From Flavobacteriales bacterium (GTDB taxonomy: Bacteria; Bacteroidota; Bacteroidia; Flavobacteriales_F; PHOS-HE28), in NCBI GenBank assembly GCA_016704485.1, contig JADJAA010000002.1:930001-994000 (forward strand): 64,000 bases of DNA, given 5' to 3'. Position 1 is the first letter of the stretch, and each line of letters begins with the position of its first letter. The notes under the pieces were generated by a model. It ran no database searches and was not told where the DNA came from. It saw only the letters and a list, made by a program, of their open reading frames with translations. A program made the translations under genes and the position numbers. Below, one piece after another: positions 1 to 9,258 of the stretch.

Positions 1-1
1 T

Positions 2-982
2 CTATCGACAAGGCTTTCATGGAAAGGTCAGAACTGGTTTCTCGGTCATCGCAATTGGCGACCACTCATTAGCTTTTCACATCAGGACCAGATGGGTCTG
101 AAATTCGCTGACGATCTTTTCGATGTCACGTTCTTCGGTAACGCTTCTTTCGAGGGCCAACGCGCAGATCTAGGGCCAACTGCATACAAGCAAACACGCT
201 TCCAAACGGCAGGGTTCGGTATTCAATTCCGGGAAACTGCCAGTTATGTTCGCTTGGATATCGTGAACGGACAATCGTTAACGGATATTAATGCCAAATG
301 GGCGGGATTGTTCACTGGAGAGGACGGTCGCATTTTGCGCGCAACGATCAACGGTAAATTTTTACAAAGCGACACGGCAGGAAGTGAACTGGGGCGGAAA
401 AATGGCCTAGGAGCAGCTGTTTCCGGTGGTTGGTCCACCGAATTGCAGCGAACTGAACTGCGCACATTTCTAGCGTTTGAAGTGATCAACCTCGGTTTCG
501 TTCATTGGAACGGGAATGCTGTGAATTTGGAAAAAGACACGGTCATACTTTATGACGGCATCCGGGTAACGAACATACTCGACCTGGACAATGCACTTAC
601 GGGAACTGCGCAGCTGCAGGACACGTTCGGTTTGAGCTATCGAACAGAAGGAACCACTACCCTATTACCCTTCCAAATACGAGGAGCGATAACAACACAA
701 TTGAATGCACGCTGGACCGGAACATTCACACTGGACCAGCGCTATTTACCGGGATACGTTCCACAGATCTCTGCCAGTTCTACGCGGCGTCTGGGCGCTC
801 ATGCATTACTCGGCATGAGTATAAGTTATGGTGGTTTCGGTGGGTTGCGCGTAGGCTTAGCATCAAAGATCCGCATAGGACAACATGTACTAGTAACCGT
901 TGGCACGCCGCATCTACCTGGGTTCTTAATGGGTAGCATGCGTGGTGCTGGGGCACAGTTCGGGCTGGTCGTCGGGTTCTGA
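2..982 (+). CDS. DUF5723-like outer-membrane protein (5' end missing)
   Basis: The frame is open to the left edge, so only the last 326 residues are present; the first internal ATG is at 92 and is not the true start. The sequence has alternating polar/hydrophobic strands rich in Gly and aromatic residues, with phrases such as FFGNASFEGQRADLGPTAYK that I associate with DUF5723 proteins of Bacteroidota. These are predicted outer-membrane beta-barrels of unknown role. It ends in a short strand with terminal Phe (LVVGF), as barrel proteins commonly do. The family assignment is from memory and moderately certain; the function is unknown. Confidence 0.65.
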   Translation, partial: LSTRLSWKGQNWFLGHRNWRPLISFSHQDQMGLKFADDLFDVTFFGNASFEGQRADLGPTAYKQTRFQTAGFGIQFRETASYVRLDIVNGQSLTDINAKWAGLFTGEDGRILRATINGKFLQSDTAGSELGRKNGLGAAVSGGWSTELQRTELRTFLAFEVINLGFVHWNGNAVNLEKDTVILYDGIRVTNILDLDNALTGTAQLQDTFGLSYRTEGTTTLLPFQIRGAITTQLNARWTGTFTLDQRYLPGYVPQISASSTRRLGAHALLGMSISYGGFGGLRVGLASKIRIGQHVLVTVGTPHLPGFLMGSMRGAGAQFGLVVGF

Positions 983-1019
983 AGAATCGGGTATTTAGTT
1001 AGCTTTAGCACAGCAAAAT

Positions 1020-1412
1020 ATGGAACGAGTCTTCTTCATTGTTACAAATTCAAATCAAATTTACAAGACTTGCTTAGGTCTTCTTTTAACCTTGAGTTTG
1101 AATATAGTTGTAGCTCAGAATGAACAGATCAATCCGGCAGATCCGATCGTTCTTAACAACCTGAACATTCGGATCTCCGGATATCCTAAAGAAGCGTTGG
1201 AAAACAAGGTTGAAGGAACAGTTCTACTTGCTTTCGATCTAGACTCAACATGTAAGATCGTGAACCCGCGTGTACTAAGAGGGATCGGATACGGTTGCGA
1301 TGAAATGGCACTTCAAGAATTGATCAGACTCAGCTATAATGAGACGGTATTTGATCTTAAGAATTGTCCGCATTCGAGCCTAGAAATACCAATTCAATTC
1401 AGGCTACAATAA
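1020..1412 (+). CDS. TonB C-terminal domain protein
   Basis: A 130-residue protein with an N-terminal hydrophobic stretch (about residues 15-33, ending VVAQ) that looks like a signal peptide or anchor. From about residue 55 it reads YPKEALENKVEGTVLLAF and continues with a Val-rich segment and GYGCDEMALQELI. This matches the TonB_C fold that in Bacteroidota often occurs in small periplasmic proteins. It lacks the long Pro-rich spacer of a classical TonB, so an energy-transducing role is unproven. It lies 37 bp after the preceding gene on the same strand and may be cotranscribed with it. Confidence 0.6.
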   Translation: MERVFFIVTNSNQIYKTCLGLLLTLSLNIVVAQNEQINPADPIVLNNLNIRISGYPKEALENKVEGTVLLAFDLDSTCKIVNPRVLRGIGYGCDEMALQELIRLSYNETVFDLKNCPHSSLEIPIQFRLQ

Positions 1413-1533
1413 TTGCATCTGATGCTTGTTGCAAAGAGCAGTTTCGGATATGATCAGCGCGCAGAATATTAAACCTTCTGAACTGATAAAATCAACGGAG
1501 GCTAACATTTAGATATCGAACTATTTTCCACCA

Positions 1534-1860
1534 ATGAATTGGATCCTACTGGTAATCGCCGGCTTATTTGAAGTCGGTTTTGCGACATGCTTAGGAAAAG
1601 CGAAAGAAACCGATGGGGTTAGTTCATTGTGGTGGCTCGCTGGATTCATGTTCTGTCTCACGGTCAGCATGATCCTGTTGTACAAGGCCACTCTAACCTT
1701 ACCGATCGGTACGGCCTACGCGGTATGGACCGGCATTGGAGCAGTCGGCACGGTGATCGTGGGCATATGGCTATTTAAGGAACCCATGGACTTTTGGCGT
1801 GTATTCTTCTTATTCACGTTGATAGCTTCCATCGTTGGGTTAAAATTCGTGACACAATGA
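1534..1860 (+). CDS. SMR-family exporter, SugE/Gdx type
   Basis: A 108-residue, four-helix inner-membrane protein of the small multidrug resistance family. The conserved membrane-embedded Glu is seen in AGLFEVGFATCLGKAKE (about residue 13), and the family hallmark PIGTAYAVWTGIGAVGT is at about residues 68-84. Ending GLKFVTQ and carrying GTAYAVWTGIG, it resembles the SugE/Gdx subgroup, which exports guanidinium, more than the EmrE subgroup. I could not recognise a guanidine riboswitch in the 120 bp upstream. SMR proteins work as dimers; a single gene suggests a dual-topology homodimer. Confidence 0.85.
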   Translation: MNWILLVIAGLFEVGFATCLGKAKETDGVSSLWWLAGFMFCLTVSMILLYKATLTLPIGTAYAVWTGIGAVGTVIVGIWLFKEPMDFWRVFFLFTLIASIVGLKFVTQ

Positions 1861-1903
1861 ACGTGGAAACATTCCCGTCCCCTAGTACCTCTTTGTTCAC
1901 CCC

Positions 1904-2701
1904 ATGAAGATCTCCATTATCGGCTGCGGCAATATGGGCTACGCCTATGCACGGAGCTTCCGCAAATACGGATTGGTAAAAGTCGAGGACCTGGTGTTGG
2001 TAGTGCGCAATGCTGCCAACAGTGCAAAACTTGCATCCCTAGGTACCGTAGCAAAGGAATTGACTTCCTCCATTGGCGAAAGCGACCTTGTGATCATAGC
2101 TGTAAAGCCACAGGATTTCGGCAATGTCGCCCCTGCTCTCGCCAAGATCATACGGAAGGAACAGGTGGTTCTATCCATCATGGCCGGTATAACCATGGAG
2201 CGCTTGCAGACCAGTTTGGACCATACCATTGTAGTGCGTGCAATGCCCAATTCGCCAGCGCAGATCGGCATGGGTATCACGGCTTATGCAACGGCCACCG
2301 AGTTGAATATGCGCCAAACATTGATGGTGGAACAGTTGCTGAACAGCACCGGAAGAGCACTGCACCTTGCTGATGAAGGGATGCTTGATGCTGTTACAGC
2401 ACTAAGCGGAAGTGGTCCCGCCTATTTCTTCCACATTGTAAGCGGCATGATCGAAACAGGGATCAAGTTGGGATTGGAACCACATGTTGCAAGTGCTTTG
2501 GTTAAACAGACCATGCTCGGCAGCTATCACTTATTGGACCATTCTGAAAGCACTCCGGAAGAGCTGATCAAAGCCGTAACCAGCAAGGGAGGCACAACTG
2601 AAGCGGCCTTTCAAGTTCTGAAGAAAGAAGACTTGGCAGGCACGTTGGATCGTGCGATCGGGGCAGCCACTTTACGAGCAAAAGAATTGTCAAGTTCGTG
2701 A
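1904..2701 (+). CDS. proC: Pyrroline-5-carboxylate reductase
   Basis: A 265-residue cytosolic enzyme for the last step of proline synthesis, reducing 1-pyrroline-5-carboxylate to L-proline with NAD(P)H. It has an N-terminal Rossmann motif (IIGCGNMGYAYARSF), the RAMPNSPAQIGMGITAY segment near residues 112-128, and the C-terminal dimerisation/active-site block LSGSGPAYFFHIVSGMIETG followed by TSKGGTTEAAF. The length is normal for the family. A CTCTTTG box lies just upstream of the ATG, suggesting a nearly leaderless transcript. The gene converges on the OmpA-type gene with only 3 bp between stop codons. Confidence 0.97.
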   Translation: MKISIIGCGNMGYAYARSFRKYGLVKVEDLVLVVRNAANSAKLASLGTVAKELTSSIGESDLVIIAVKPQDFGNVAPALAKIIRKEQVVLSIMAGITMERLQTSLDHTIVVRAMPNSPAQIGMGITAYATATELNMRQTLMVEQLLNSTGRALHLADEGMLDAVTALSGSGPAYFFHIVSGMIETGIKLGLEPHVASALVKQTMLGSYHLLDHSESTPEELIKAVTSKGGTTEAAFQVLKKEDLAGTLDRAIGAATLRAKELSSS

Positions 2702-2704
2702 ACG

Positions 2705-4681
2705 TTACAGCACTGTCACCTCTGTCCGTCTATTCAGCGCCCTACCCTCATCCGTATCATTGGTAGAAACCGGTTTGGTCTCTCCATAACCTTTGGCTGT
2801 TATCCGTGTGGCATCTATTCCGGCAGCGATCAGGTTATCGCGAACTGCTTGTGCTCGTTGGTCGCTAAGTTTAAGGTTAGCTGCATCAGCACCAACATCA
2901 TCGGTATGCCCACCCAGCTCTATCCGAAGCGTTGGATTGGCTTCCATGAGCTTCGCGAGCTTGCTCAATTCCGTATTACTGGCTGGTAACAGATCGTAGC
3001 TGGCCGTATTGAAGAACACGTTCCGCAATTCGATCACGCTACCCGCTGTTATTGGGCTTAGCGGAACATTTAACGTATAGGGTTCACTAGCTGGTCCTTT
3101 GACAACATTGTAATTTTGGCTAAAGAACAAATACCCTTCACTGCTTGCATTCAGAGCGTATTCACGACCAGTTGGAATGCATACAAGGAACTCGCCGGTC
3201 TGCGGGTCGCTGTAGGCTCCGGTCGCAAGTTTTCCCGTATTGACATCGTATAATTCAACATCGGCTTCCACTGGCTTTCCCGTGAGCTTGTCCGTGACCT
3301 TACCGCGTATGAAGCTTACCGCCAATGGGCGTGCTTCAGGATATAGTTCGAATCCGTATAGGTCCAGATCACCAAGTCCACCCGGACGATCACTCGCGAA
3401 ATAGGCCACTTCACCGCTAGCGCTAACAAGCAGACTGTTCTCGTCATCACCGGTATTTATCGGGTAACCCAAATTCAAGGCCTGCCCCCAAGAACCGTCT
3501 TCCTGCCTACGGCTAACGTAGATATCCAATCCGCCAAAACCAGGGTGCCCATTGCTGCTGAAATACAATGTATTCCCATCGGGATGGATCTGCACACTTT
3601 CTTCTTGATACGGCGTATTCACAGTTGGACCCAACGGTTCAGGGTTGCTCCAAGTACCATTATCCTGTAGCACGGTCGTGTAGATGTCCATGGTCTTGAT
3701 GCCATCGCGCGCTTGGGTTCCACGAATAAAATAGAGCGTTCTACCATCGCTTCCCATGCTCGGTTGCGTTTCCCAATTGCGCGAATTCACAGGCGGGCCA
3801 AGGTTTTCCGGGGGTGTCCAACGATCACCGATACGACGGCTGATGAACAGATCACAGGAACCTAGGCCACGAAGATCTCCACCGTACGAGCCATCCTCCG
3901 TAGCACACTTAGTGAATACGATGAAGCGTCCATCAGGAGTTAGCGTACCTGCACCTTCGTTATATTGGCGGGTATTTACGGTTGGTATCGGGTTGCTTGG
4001 TTGCCAAGACGCATCCTGCCCGCGGTGGCTCACCATAAAATCCTCCTGCATTCCCCATGGAATGATTGCAGGATCCTTCACGCTACGTGTATAGATGAAC
4101 GTATTATCATCCGCAGTGATACACGGGTAATACTCTGGATCCGCGCTATTAATGGAGGGGCCAAGGTTCTTTGGTTCGAAGTGCACGGGATTAGTTATTG
4201 CGACTGAGGCGAAGGCACAGTTATCGATCCCCATTCTGGCGCGGGCCTTGCGTTGTGGATCATCCTCTGCCGCTAAGTATGCTCGGTAATTTTTCTCCGC
4301 TGCCTCGTATTGTCCACCACGGAATTCGAGATCTGCGAGGTGCAACTGAGCTACCGGAAAAACACCTTTGGAGATCCCCATGACCTCGCGGTAACGATTA
4401 ATGGCTTCGGCATCATTACCTTTTTGTTCGGCGATCTCGGCCAACATCAACCGGGGTTCCACGAAAGCTGCATCGGCCTCCGCAGCTTTGGTGAACTCAC
4501 TTTCTGCACACTCCCAACGCTGTGAGCGCATGCAGTCGAGTCCGCTTTCATAGCGCTTAATGGCACCCTTATCCGTGGTGCTGTAACCACCGGGTTGGGC
4601 CATAACAGCCGTACTGGGAAAGCCTGCTACGAGTAAAGCGTAAAACGTGAGTTGAAGGAAGTTGACAGTGTATTTCAACAT
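2705..4681 (-). CDS. OmpA-family protein with TPR and PD40 (WD40-like) repeats
   Basis: A secreted or outer-membrane-associated peptidoglycan-binding protein of 658 residues. I chose the ATG at 4681 because a clear signal peptide follows it (MLKYTVNFLQLTFYALLV...AQ). Order of domains: TPR-like helices (about 30-150), a run of PD40 beta-propeller blades (about 190-440, repeated IHPDGNTLYFSSNGHPG-type motifs), a carboxypeptidase-regulatory-like beta-sandwich (about 455-530), and an OmpA C-terminal domain with ELGGHTDDVGADAANLKLSD and a terminal RALNRRTEVTVL. This architecture is very common in Bacteroidota and several members are gliding/T9SS related, but no specific role can be assigned. queE lies 57 bp upstream on the same strand. 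Confidence 0.9.
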   Translation of the reverse strand: MLKYTVNFLQLTFYALLVAGFPSTAVMAQPGGYSTTDKGAIKRYESGLDCMRSQRWECAESEFTKAAEADAAFVEPRLMLAEIAEQKGNDAEAINRYREVMGISKGVFPVAQLHLADLEFRGGQYEAAEKNYRAYLAAEDDPQRKARARMGIDNCAFASVAITNPVHFEPKNLGPSINSADPEYYPCITADDNTFIYTRSVKDPAIIPWGMQEDFMVSHRGQDASWQPSNPIPTVNTRQYNEGAGTLTPDGRFIVFTKCATEDGSYGGDLRGLGSCDLFISRRIGDRWTPPENLGPPVNSRNWETQPSMGSDGRTLYFIRGTQARDGIKTMDIYTTVLQDNGTWSNPEPLGPTVNTPYQEESVQIHPDGNTLYFSSNGHPGFGGLDIYVSRRQEDGSWGQALNLGYPINTGDDENSLLVSASGEVAYFASDRPGGLGDLDLYGFELYPEARPLAVSFIRGKVTDKLTGKPVEADVELYDVNTGKLATGAYSDPQTGEFLVCIPTGREYALNASSEGYLFFSQNYNVVKGPASEPYTLNVPLSPITAGSVIELRNVFFNTASYDLLPASNTELSKLAKLMEANPTLRIELGGHTDDVGADAANLKLSDQRAQAVRDNLIAAGIDATRITAKGYGETKPVSTNDTDEGRALNRRTEVTVL

Positions 4682-4738
4682 GGATCGGTTACGGATTCGT
4701 GATGCGGAACGGACCATATCTGAACGGATCACCGCTGC

Positions 4739-5353
4739 TTATGGAATGCCCAGCACCTTGTGGGTCTGCAATGATACGCGCCATCGTGGATGTGCCATAA
4801 CGTGCTGTGTGATCAGCGGCATCATGGCTTCGCGCTTGCCCCATTCCGGTTGCAGGAACAGTTCGCAATTGGGAAGTGTGCTGGCGGATTGTTCTTCGGC
4901 CCATTTCAGGTCATGCGTATTGAACACGATCACCTTCAATTCGTGTGCCGCTTCGAAAGACTCAGGTAAAGCAGCCTTGAATTTCTTCGGACTCAGGCAG
5001 ATCCAATCCCAATGGCCACTCAATGGCGAAGAGCCACTTGTTTCAATGTGTGTGCGGAATCCTGCTTCGCGAAAAGCTTGTGTTAACGGACCTAGATCGT
5101 GCATCAACGGCTCGCCACCGGTGATCACCACCAACCGGCCCGGATGCATAGTTGCCTCTTTCAACAGATCCTTTATAGTTCTGTGCGGGTGCTTGGTCGC
5201 ATCCCAACTTTCTTTCACATCACACCAAGTACACCCAACATCACAGCCACCGAGACGAATAAAATACGCTGCCTGACCAGTGAACGCCCCCTCACCTTGC
5301 AGGGTGTAGAATGCCTCCATGACGGGATATTGGGTATCTACCAAAGGGGTCAT
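4739..5353 (-). CDS. queE: 7-carboxy-7-deazaguanine synthase (radical SAM)
   Basis: A 204-residue radical SAM enzyme that converts carboxy-tetrahydropterin to 7-carboxy-7-deazaguanine in the queuosine/7-deazaguanine pathway. The Fe4S4 site is seen as GGCDVGCTWCD (CxxxCxxC), preceded by FYTLQGEGAFTGQAAYFIRL and followed by VITGGEPLMHD, all typical of QueE. I start at the ATG giving MTPLVDTQYPVMEAFYTLQG; the frame stays open upstream to an ATG at 5404, but the added 17 residues look non-native. It probably shares a transcript with the OmpA-type gene downstream. Confidence 0.93.
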   Translation of the reverse strand: MTPLVDTQYPVMEAFYTLQGEGAFTGQAAYFIRLGGCDVGCTWCDVKESWDATKHPHRTIKDLLKEATMHPGRLVVITGGEPLMHDLGPLTQAFREAGFRTHIETSGSSPLSGHWDWICLSPKKFKAALPESFEAAHELKVIVFNTHDLKWAEEQSASTLPNCELFLQPEWGKREAMMPLITQHVMAHPRWRVSLQTHKVLGIP

Positions 5354-5918
5354 TGTACTAGCGCATAGAATTGGGCATGAATGTTCGCTTGTGGCGATAT
5401 TCAATGCTCGCTATCGGCAAAAGTACGGTGGATGGAATAGGTATGAAAAGCCATTGGCATATCTGGCCAATTACTCGATAACAACGAATCACTGAAGCAC
5501 CGGTCCATTTCTCAAAAAACCGTGTTGATCATTTCTTTCAGCGTCATTAGTGTTCTATTCTTATACCACACCACCAAATTTTGGGCACAAAAAAGCCCAC
5601 ATAAGCCGGAGTTCATTGAAACCCATGAAATCACATGAGCGGGAAGGACAGAAAGAGATCAGTAATCCGCGATGTTCCCGAAGGATATTCCGTTGCAAGC
5701 ATTGGAACGCGGCCCGCCTTTACTCCTTTGATCTTCCTTCCCTGAGGAAAAAATGTTGGTCACAAGAACCTATGGCCTATGTGGGCTGTATTTTGGACAG
5801 CCGAAAGCTGTGAAAGAACGTTACTGTTGCACCAAGGTAATTCGTTCGAACCCGCTTTGCAAGTTCTGTGGATAAAAACTTATCCGATCATTACAGTTCA
5901 AAAGCTGAAACACCCTGT
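5354..5918. other. Intergenic region, no gene supported
   Basis: About 560 bp without a convincing gene. Short open frames on the plus strand (near 5550-5990) have no recognisable protein signature and atypical composition. A small GGGC-A-rich-GCCC hairpin lies near 5582-5600. The segment near 5845-5860 contains TTCGAACC, resembling a tRNA T-arm, but no acceptor or anticodon stem can be drawn around it. Confidence 0.5.
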
Positions 5919-6458
5919 TTACTCGCTCTTCTGTCCTATGAAATTATCTTCCTTATCCTCGAACAGAATATTGAATGTCGTAAGTGAACCGTAGCAACGC
6001 GTAATGTATTGTTGCAACTCAACCTTTTCTTGGTCGGAGAGTTTATCGTGTGCGTTGATCTTTTGCTCAAGTACTCGGAAACGGTCGCGGATCATCACGA
6101 TCTTATGGAAGAAGTCTTCAATGGGAAGCTCCTTGCTTTTGAGTGAAGTATCCTTTGGTTTCAGTTCCATCATCCCTCCTTCATACCGAGGATGCATACT
6201 AACAGGACGTTGTGGGCTTTGCATTTCTTCAAGCACATCTCGTAGCGCATCCTGAACGCTATCGATATCCAATGGTTCTTGACCCAATTCCACACCGGGT
6301 GCGGTCACTTTCAACCCTTCGAAACTGCGACTGATCGGTTGCTCGCCGTGATCCTTGAAAAAGCAATGGATGGTACGGCTGTCCGTGTCATAGACCACAC
6401 CCTGCCCCATTGTAGGATGGTACACCTTTGCGCCAACGGTCGCTTCATGAAATTCCAT
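5919..6458 (-). CDS. Conserved hypothetical protein, 179 aa
   Basis: No family name recognised. The N-terminal 50 residues (EATVGAKVYHPTMGQGVVY and a following short beta-rich segment) look like a small SH3-like or CarD/Tudor-like barrel of the kind that begins with a 'HP.hG.G.V' phrase. The middle is low-complexity. The C-terminal half (about 110-179) is helical, with MIRDRFRVLEQKINAHDKLS and an acidic end. It sits 6 bp downstream of the GreA-like gene, so the two are almost certainly cotranscribed. The barrel reading is inference from the phrase pattern only. Confidence 0.7.
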   Translation of the reverse strand: MEFHEATVGAKVYHPTMGQGVVYDTDSRTIHCFFKDHGEQPISRSFEGLKVTAPGVELGQEPLDIDSVQDALRDVLEEMQSPQRPVSMHPRYEGGMMELKPKDTSLKSKELPIEDFFHKIVMIRDRFRVLEQKINAHDKLSDQEKVELQQYITRCYGSLTTFNILFEDKEDNFIGQKSE

Positions 6459-6464
6459 GTTCCG

Positions 6465-6917
6465 TTATGCGATCTCTTTAATGGTGTAGGTCTTACCTTG
6501 ATATACAACGGTCGCTCCTTTTTTAGCGCCGGACATCGCTTTGATCAACGGCGCTTGGGTGCTTACCCCAAGGTACTTCGTGCCATTCACGTCAAATTCC
6601 TCTATGCTGGTCGCTACAAGAAAATGGTGGTTCTCGGTATGCACCACAGCACCGTATTGGACCACCTCCAACCGTATGGATGGGTCCATCGCTTCGATCT
6701 GCTTGAGTTCTGAGTTCACATGATCGCGCTGCTCTGTCAAGGAGTTCATCAGTTCCACATCTCCCCCACGTGTGCTTTCGGTCTGGCTGGCGCTTTCTGC
6801 ATTGTCATCGCCTGTGGTAACGCTGCGCAGATCATTGATTCGTTCGTCAAACTCCTTTGCACTTTCGGTCATTTGGCGCTTTGCAGCCTCCAGTACTTGC
6901 TTCTTCAACTCTGTCAT
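6465..6917 (-). CDS. GreA/GreB C-terminal domain-like protein
   Basis: A 150-residue cytosolic protein. Residues 1-75 are charged and helical, compatible with a short coiled coil. Residues about 85-150 (YGAVVHTENHHFLVATSIEE, then VSTQAPLIKAMSGAKKGATV) resemble the FKBP-like C-terminal domain of Gre factors, where the ligand-pocket phrase is 'SP.S.LG.AL.G...GD.V'. It lacks the standard GreA N-terminal hairpin length and the paired acidic tip cannot be assigned. It is therefore likely a Gre-related RNA polymerase secondary-channel or 3-oxoacyl-ACP-synthase-labelled protein of Bacteroidota rather than GreA itself. Confidence 0.65.
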   Translation of the reverse strand: MTELKKQVLEAAKRQMTESAKEFDERINDLRSVTTGDDNAESASQTESTRGGDVELMNSLTEQRDHVNSELKQIEAMDPSIRLEVVQYGAVVHTENHHFLVATSIEEFDVNGTKYLGVSTQAPLIKAMSGAKKGATVVYQGKTYTIKEIA

Positions 6918-6972
6918 TTCCTATAATTCTTGGTCTGTGTTCAACAAGGCGACAAGGTACTTCCGTTCCTGC

Positions 6973-8691
6973 TTAGTTCAAGCAACGAACCACGGGATAG
7001 CGCATATAACTTGACTCAAAATACGGCGAGCGTTGATACACGAAGTACAATTGACCCCACGCATCGTTGGCGAGCTTAGGGTCCGCTGCACACGCCGCCA
7101 CCAATTCAGCTTTCAGAAAGGGATCCTTTGCCAGCAGATCCGTAGCAATATCCTCGAACACATAATCACTGAACCATTCCTTCTGCTGTAGGATGGCATC
7201 GAGAAAATTCCAAGCGAAAAAGCCATCACTGGCGCGTGGCTCCAGCAGTTCCATAACCAAACGATCGGTATAGTTGCCCATGGGTACGTAAACATCTCCG
7301 GTCCGTGCTGTCACTTCCTCTTTTTGCACGCGAGTTGAAATATCGTAATGCAAATAGTGCCCTTCGTAAGGTGTTTTGACGGTCTTATAATTCAAAATGT
7401 AGTGTACCTCTCCGTTCATTTTGCGCTGATCACCCACTACTTCCATCACCACATTCTCAAGAGCGAGCCGATCGATCACATCCGTCCATGCTTGCGGGAT
7501 CAGATACCCAACCGGTTTTTCCAAGGTGATCGTTGGCTTCGCATGTGCCGTCCACGGTACATCCACCGAAGTTGGACGATCATGATCGTACGTGATCCTC
7601 GGCAAACCGCTAACATCACTTTTGCTTTCAATAGCTTCATAGCCCAGCCAAGGCAACACCGTTAAATGTGTGGTATCTAGTTCCCAATTGAATTCGAACT
7701 GCTTGGTGGTGATCGTATTGTTGAATGCTTGGATCCTCGCCAAGGCCAATGCCTCCGGGTTCTCATTCATCACAGCCAACGTGCCTAGCATCAGTTGGAA
7801 CGTGGCATTCACGCGATCACTATATGGTTTCAACATGTGGCTTTCACTGAGTATGCCGATACGGTTGCGCAACGCTGCATGACCTGTACTATAGCGCGGG
7901 CCATCGACAAAGCTTTTAAGACCATCCTCCGGTGTTCGACCTTCGGTTTCGAAAAAAGGGCACATTAACACACCCCGTTGTTCCATCCACGCATTTTGCC
8001 GAGGGATCATCGTGCGCTGCAGAAAGTTGCTCAGTGCAGGATCCAATTTGTCCGGATGCGTCGTGAACAGTTCCATCACGTATTGGTGATCGGCCCCGTT
8101 GCTCACATGCGTTTCGAAATAGACATCTGGATCCCACGCACTCATAGCAGAGATGAGTGATCGCGCATTGCGTGAATCCGTTTTCATGAAATCACGGTTC
8201 AGGTCCAAGTTGCGTGCGTTACCGCGGAAACCATATTCCTCCGGGCCATTCTGATTTGCTCGGCTGGTACTGCTGCGGTTCTTGGCACCGCTCACGTTGA
8301 AGACCGGCACAATGCAAACGGCCGTGTTGGAAAGTAGTCCCATGTACTGGTCACTATCCAATAACGCCTGGACCAGTAGTAAACTCGCATCGATGCCATC
8401 CGGTTCTCCGGGATGAATGCCATTGGTGATCCACAGGATGTTCTTTCCGGCTGCGCGAATACTATCCGGAGTAAACCCACTTCCATCGGCAAGTATGAAG
8501 AGATGTATAGGTGAGCCATCATCGTCATGGCCGATCTCAACGAGCTTGGCTCCTGTGTGCTGGGCATCCAGTTCCGTATAGCGCTCAATTACTTCTTGCC
8601 ACGTGGGTGTTGAGTTTCCGGTGAAGGTCCACTGTGCAAAACAGGCTGTCGAGAATAGAAGGAAAAATAACTGAGCAGTGATCCGCATCAT
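6973..8691 (-). CDS. Secreted M14-family zinc carboxypeptidase
   Basis: A 572-residue protein with a clear signal peptide (MMRITAQLFFLLFSTACFAQ). The metallopeptidase M14 fold starts near residue 30; WITNGIHPGEPDGIDASLLL provides the HxxE zinc-binding motif and NLDLNRDFMK the Arg/Asn substrate-binding region. YFETHVSNGADHQ lies where the third zinc ligand is expected. The long C-terminal half is a family-specific extension ending with SPYFESSYMRYPVVRC. It probably degrades peptides in the periplasm or outside the cell. No T9SS tail is visible. It forms a same-strand run with the two genes downstream (56-bp gap). Confidence 0.9.
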   Translation of the reverse strand: MMRITAQLFFLLFSTACFAQWTFTGNSTPTWQEVIERYTELDAQHTGAKLVEIGHDDDGSPIHLFILADGSGFTPDSIRAAGKNILWITNGIHPGEPDGIDASLLLVQALLDSDQYMGLLSNTAVCIVPVFNVSGAKNRSSTSRANQNGPEEYGFRGNARNLDLNRDFMKTDSRNARSLISAMSAWDPDVYFETHVSNGADHQYVMELFTTHPDKLDPALSNFLQRTMIPRQNAWMEQRGVLMCPFFETEGRTPEDGLKSFVDGPRYSTGHAALRNRIGILSESHMLKPYSDRVNATFQLMLGTLAVMNENPEALALARIQAFNNTITTKQFEFNWELDTTHLTVLPWLGYEAIESKSDVSGLPRITYDHDRPTSVDVPWTAHAKPTITLEKPVGYLIPQAWTDVIDRLALENVVMEVVGDQRKMNGEVHYILNYKTVKTPYEGHYLHYDISTRVQKEEVTARTGDVYVPMGNYTDRLVMELLEPRASDGFFAWNFLDAILQQKEWFSDYVFEDIATDLLAKDPFLKAELVAACAADPKLANDAWGQLYFVYQRSPYFESSYMRYPVVRCLN

Positions 8692-8823
8692 ACTGCAAAA
8701 ATGCAGGTTCGAAGATCGTAATCAAAGAAATCAAACTTTCAGGCTTTGGATCCTGAGATCCGCACTGGTATTTTCCAGAAGCGCGATCTAGTAAAGGGCA
8801 AAATGTTCTACCCCGGACTTCGC

Positions 8824-9171
8824 TTAGCAGTCACCGAACAGCGCAAGCGCACCGGCTGCAGTGTCATCGGCGGCAGGCGCTGCCACCTCTATGGCCGGAA
8901 CGATCGGATCCACAATTTGGTTCTGAGCAAATAGTTGCTCTTCGTCAGTTAAGCAAAGGAGAAGAGTAAGGGTTTGAACTGGCCACATGCGTTTGGGGGA
9001 TTTTTCTGTGTTTAGGTTGGCAGTGTCAATTCCGTTGAGTGCCGCAAGATTTGGCATAAACGAGTCGTTTGTCAAGACGAACGAGCTATTTTCTTCGACG
9101 AATGAGCGTATTTTGAGGTTAAACCATGCTTGGAAATAGTTACAAAAAATATTCTCCCGAAACGTTTTCAT
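8824..9171 (-). CDS. Hypothetical small ORF, doubtful
   Basis: A 115-codon open frame in a 770-bp gap with no competing gene on either strand. No homology recognised. The second half has a hydrophobic stretch (MWPVQTLTLLLCL, residues 62-74), then LFAQNQIVDPIVPAIEV, an Ala/Asp-rich segment and a terminal LFGDC. The pattern could be a secreted peptide starting at an internal Met (residue 40 or 62), or a chance frame. The N-terminal 40 residues look non-native. Confidence 0.25.
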   Translation of the reverse strand: MKTFRENIFCNYFQAWFNLKIRSFVEENSSFVLTNDSFMPNLAALNGIDTANLNTEKSPKRMWPVQTLTLLLCLTDEEQLFAQNQIVDPIVPAIEVAAPAADDTAAGALALFGDC

Positions 9172-9258
9172 GGCGGATCAGCGGGTGGAAATTCTGATCT
9201 CCGAAGAAAAATCGGATCTTTGGCTGAGCTCAGATCATAATGCTCAAAGATGGCTTTC

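Noticed and set aside
5840..5870. TTCGAACC resembling a tRNA T-loop
   Set aside because: No acceptor, D or anticodon stems can be formed around it; no CCA end.
5550..5994. Two plus-strand open frames in the gap upstream of queE
   Set aside because: No protein-like patterns, odd composition, no conserved phrases; likely chance frames.
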